Source of the DNA: JBOGHU01 sp050742255
GTDB lineage: Bacteria; Actinomycetota; Acidimicrobiia; Acidimicrobiales; CADCSY01
Direction of reading: 5' to 3'
Assembly: GCA_050742255.1 (NCBI GenBank)
Contig: JBOGHU010000093.1
Span: 1 to 5,895 of the forward strand
Length of the DNA: 5,895 nucleotides
Part shown: piece after piece, positions 5,618 through 5,895 of the stretch
How the letters are laid out: every line of letters begins with the position of its first letter
Numbering within the stretch: the stretch's first letter is position 1
Made by a program: the position numbers and the translations under genes
The notes under the pieces: model-generated
Seen by the model: only the letters and a program-made list of their open reading frames with translations
What the model was told of the DNA's origin: nothing
Databases searched by the model: none

Positions 5618-5895
5618 CGGTCGAGCACCTCCCCGAGGACCGTCACCGCCTCGTCCACCTCCTCGTCGGTGACCAGCAGCGGCGGGGCTAGGCGCAGGGC
5701 GGTGGCGGTGACGGGGTTGACGACCAGGCCCCGCTCCAGGGCGGCGGCAGCGGCGGGGCCGGCCCCTCCCCCCGCCAGCTCGGCGGCCAGGAGCAGGCCC
5801 AACCCCCGGACCCCGGTCACGCCCCTGAGCCCCGCCAGCCCCTCGGCCAGGCGGGCCCCGGCCGACGCGGCCCGGGCCGGGACGTCCTCGGCCTC
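5614..5895 (-). CDS. argD: Acetylornithine aminotransferase, C-terminal 93 residues (5' end outside the window)
   Basis: Class III PLP-dependent aminotransferase that makes N2-acetylornithine from N-acetylglutamate 5-semialdehyde with glutamate as amino donor. Only the end of the small C-terminal domain is present. The frame is open from base 5895 to the TGA at 5614-5616. Recognisable family features are VRGLGLLLAAEL, then ALERGLVVNPVTATALRLAPPLLVTDEEVDEAV, matching the usual RGLG and LRLxPPLxxTxEE pattern of ArgD and its relatives. The PLP lysine and cofactor motifs lie outside the window, so class III membership rests on this tail, and the specific ArgD call rests mainly on position directly before argF-R-G-H. 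Other class III aminotransferases (for example GabT or ornithine aminotransferase) have similar tails but would be unexpected here. Its stop overlaps the argF GTG. Confidence 0.9.
   Translation of the reverse strand, partial: EAEDVPARAASAGARLAEGLAGLRGVTGVRGLGLLLAAELAGGGAGPAAAAALERGLVVNPVTATALRLAPPLLVTDEEVDEAVTVLGEVLDR
5628..5632 (-). promoter_or_regulatory. Shine-Dalgarno for argF
   Basis: GGAGG on the coding strand inside the last codons of argD, 10 nt before the GTG at 5617. It supports a GTG start that overlaps the argD stop. Confidence 0.75.

Noticed and set aside
4700..5640. ARG-box operator near argF or argR
   Set aside because: ARG boxes are AT-rich imperfect palindromes; no such AT-rich stretch occurs anywhere here. 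The operator is expected upstream of argC, outside the window.
1..5895. CRISPR, transposon, phage or novel defence system
   Set aside because: No repeat-spacer pattern, terminal repeats, transposase or integrase motifs were seen, and every base is accounted for by conserved housekeeping genes.

Overview
The window is one uninterrupted stretch of minus-strand genes from a very GC-rich bacterium. Third codon positions are almost all G or C. The gene order on the coding strand (window right to left) is argD (3' end only), argF, argR, argG, argH, a 3-methyladenine DNA glycosylase gene (mpg/aag type) and tyrS (5' part only). The order argD-F-R-G-H matches the argCJBDFRGH cluster typical of Actinomycetota, and an mpg-tyrS pair downstream is also known in that phylum. 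High GC, GTG starts and an Acidimicrobiia-like OTC sequence suggest an actinobacterium, perhaps an uncultured Acidimicrobiia-type lineage. That placement is inference from recalled sequence patterns, not from a search.

Layout. 5614-5895 is the C-terminal part of acetylornithine aminotransferase. 4718-5617 is ornithine carbamoyltransferase. 4194-4721 is the arginine repressor. 2986-4194 is argininosuccinate synthase. 1604-2989 is argininosuccinate lyase. 900-1607 is an alkyl-purine DNA glycosylase. 1-897 is the N-terminal 299 residues of tyrosyl-tRNA synthetase. There is effectively no intergenic DNA: five junctions overlap (GTGA three times, ATGA once, TGATG once) and the sixth has a 2-nt gap. 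No promoter, terminator, RNA gene, mobile element or CRISPR was found.

How the genes work together. ArgD makes N-acetylornithine from the semialdehyde. After deacetylation, ArgF carbamoylates ornithine to citrulline, ArgG joins citrulline to aspartate, and ArgH splits argininosuccinate to arginine and fumarate. ArgR senses arginine and would repress the operon from operators upstream of argC, outside this window. The glycosylase and tyrS have no known role in arginine synthesis, but their packing implies they can be read from the same transcript.

This is an ordinary, intact biosynthetic region. I found no sign of a new system. The points worth a second look are modest: translational coupling through the whole set, a pair of hairpins at the mpg-tyrS junction, a variant carbamoyl-phosphate motif in ArgF, and a mild base-composition shift at the left edge.
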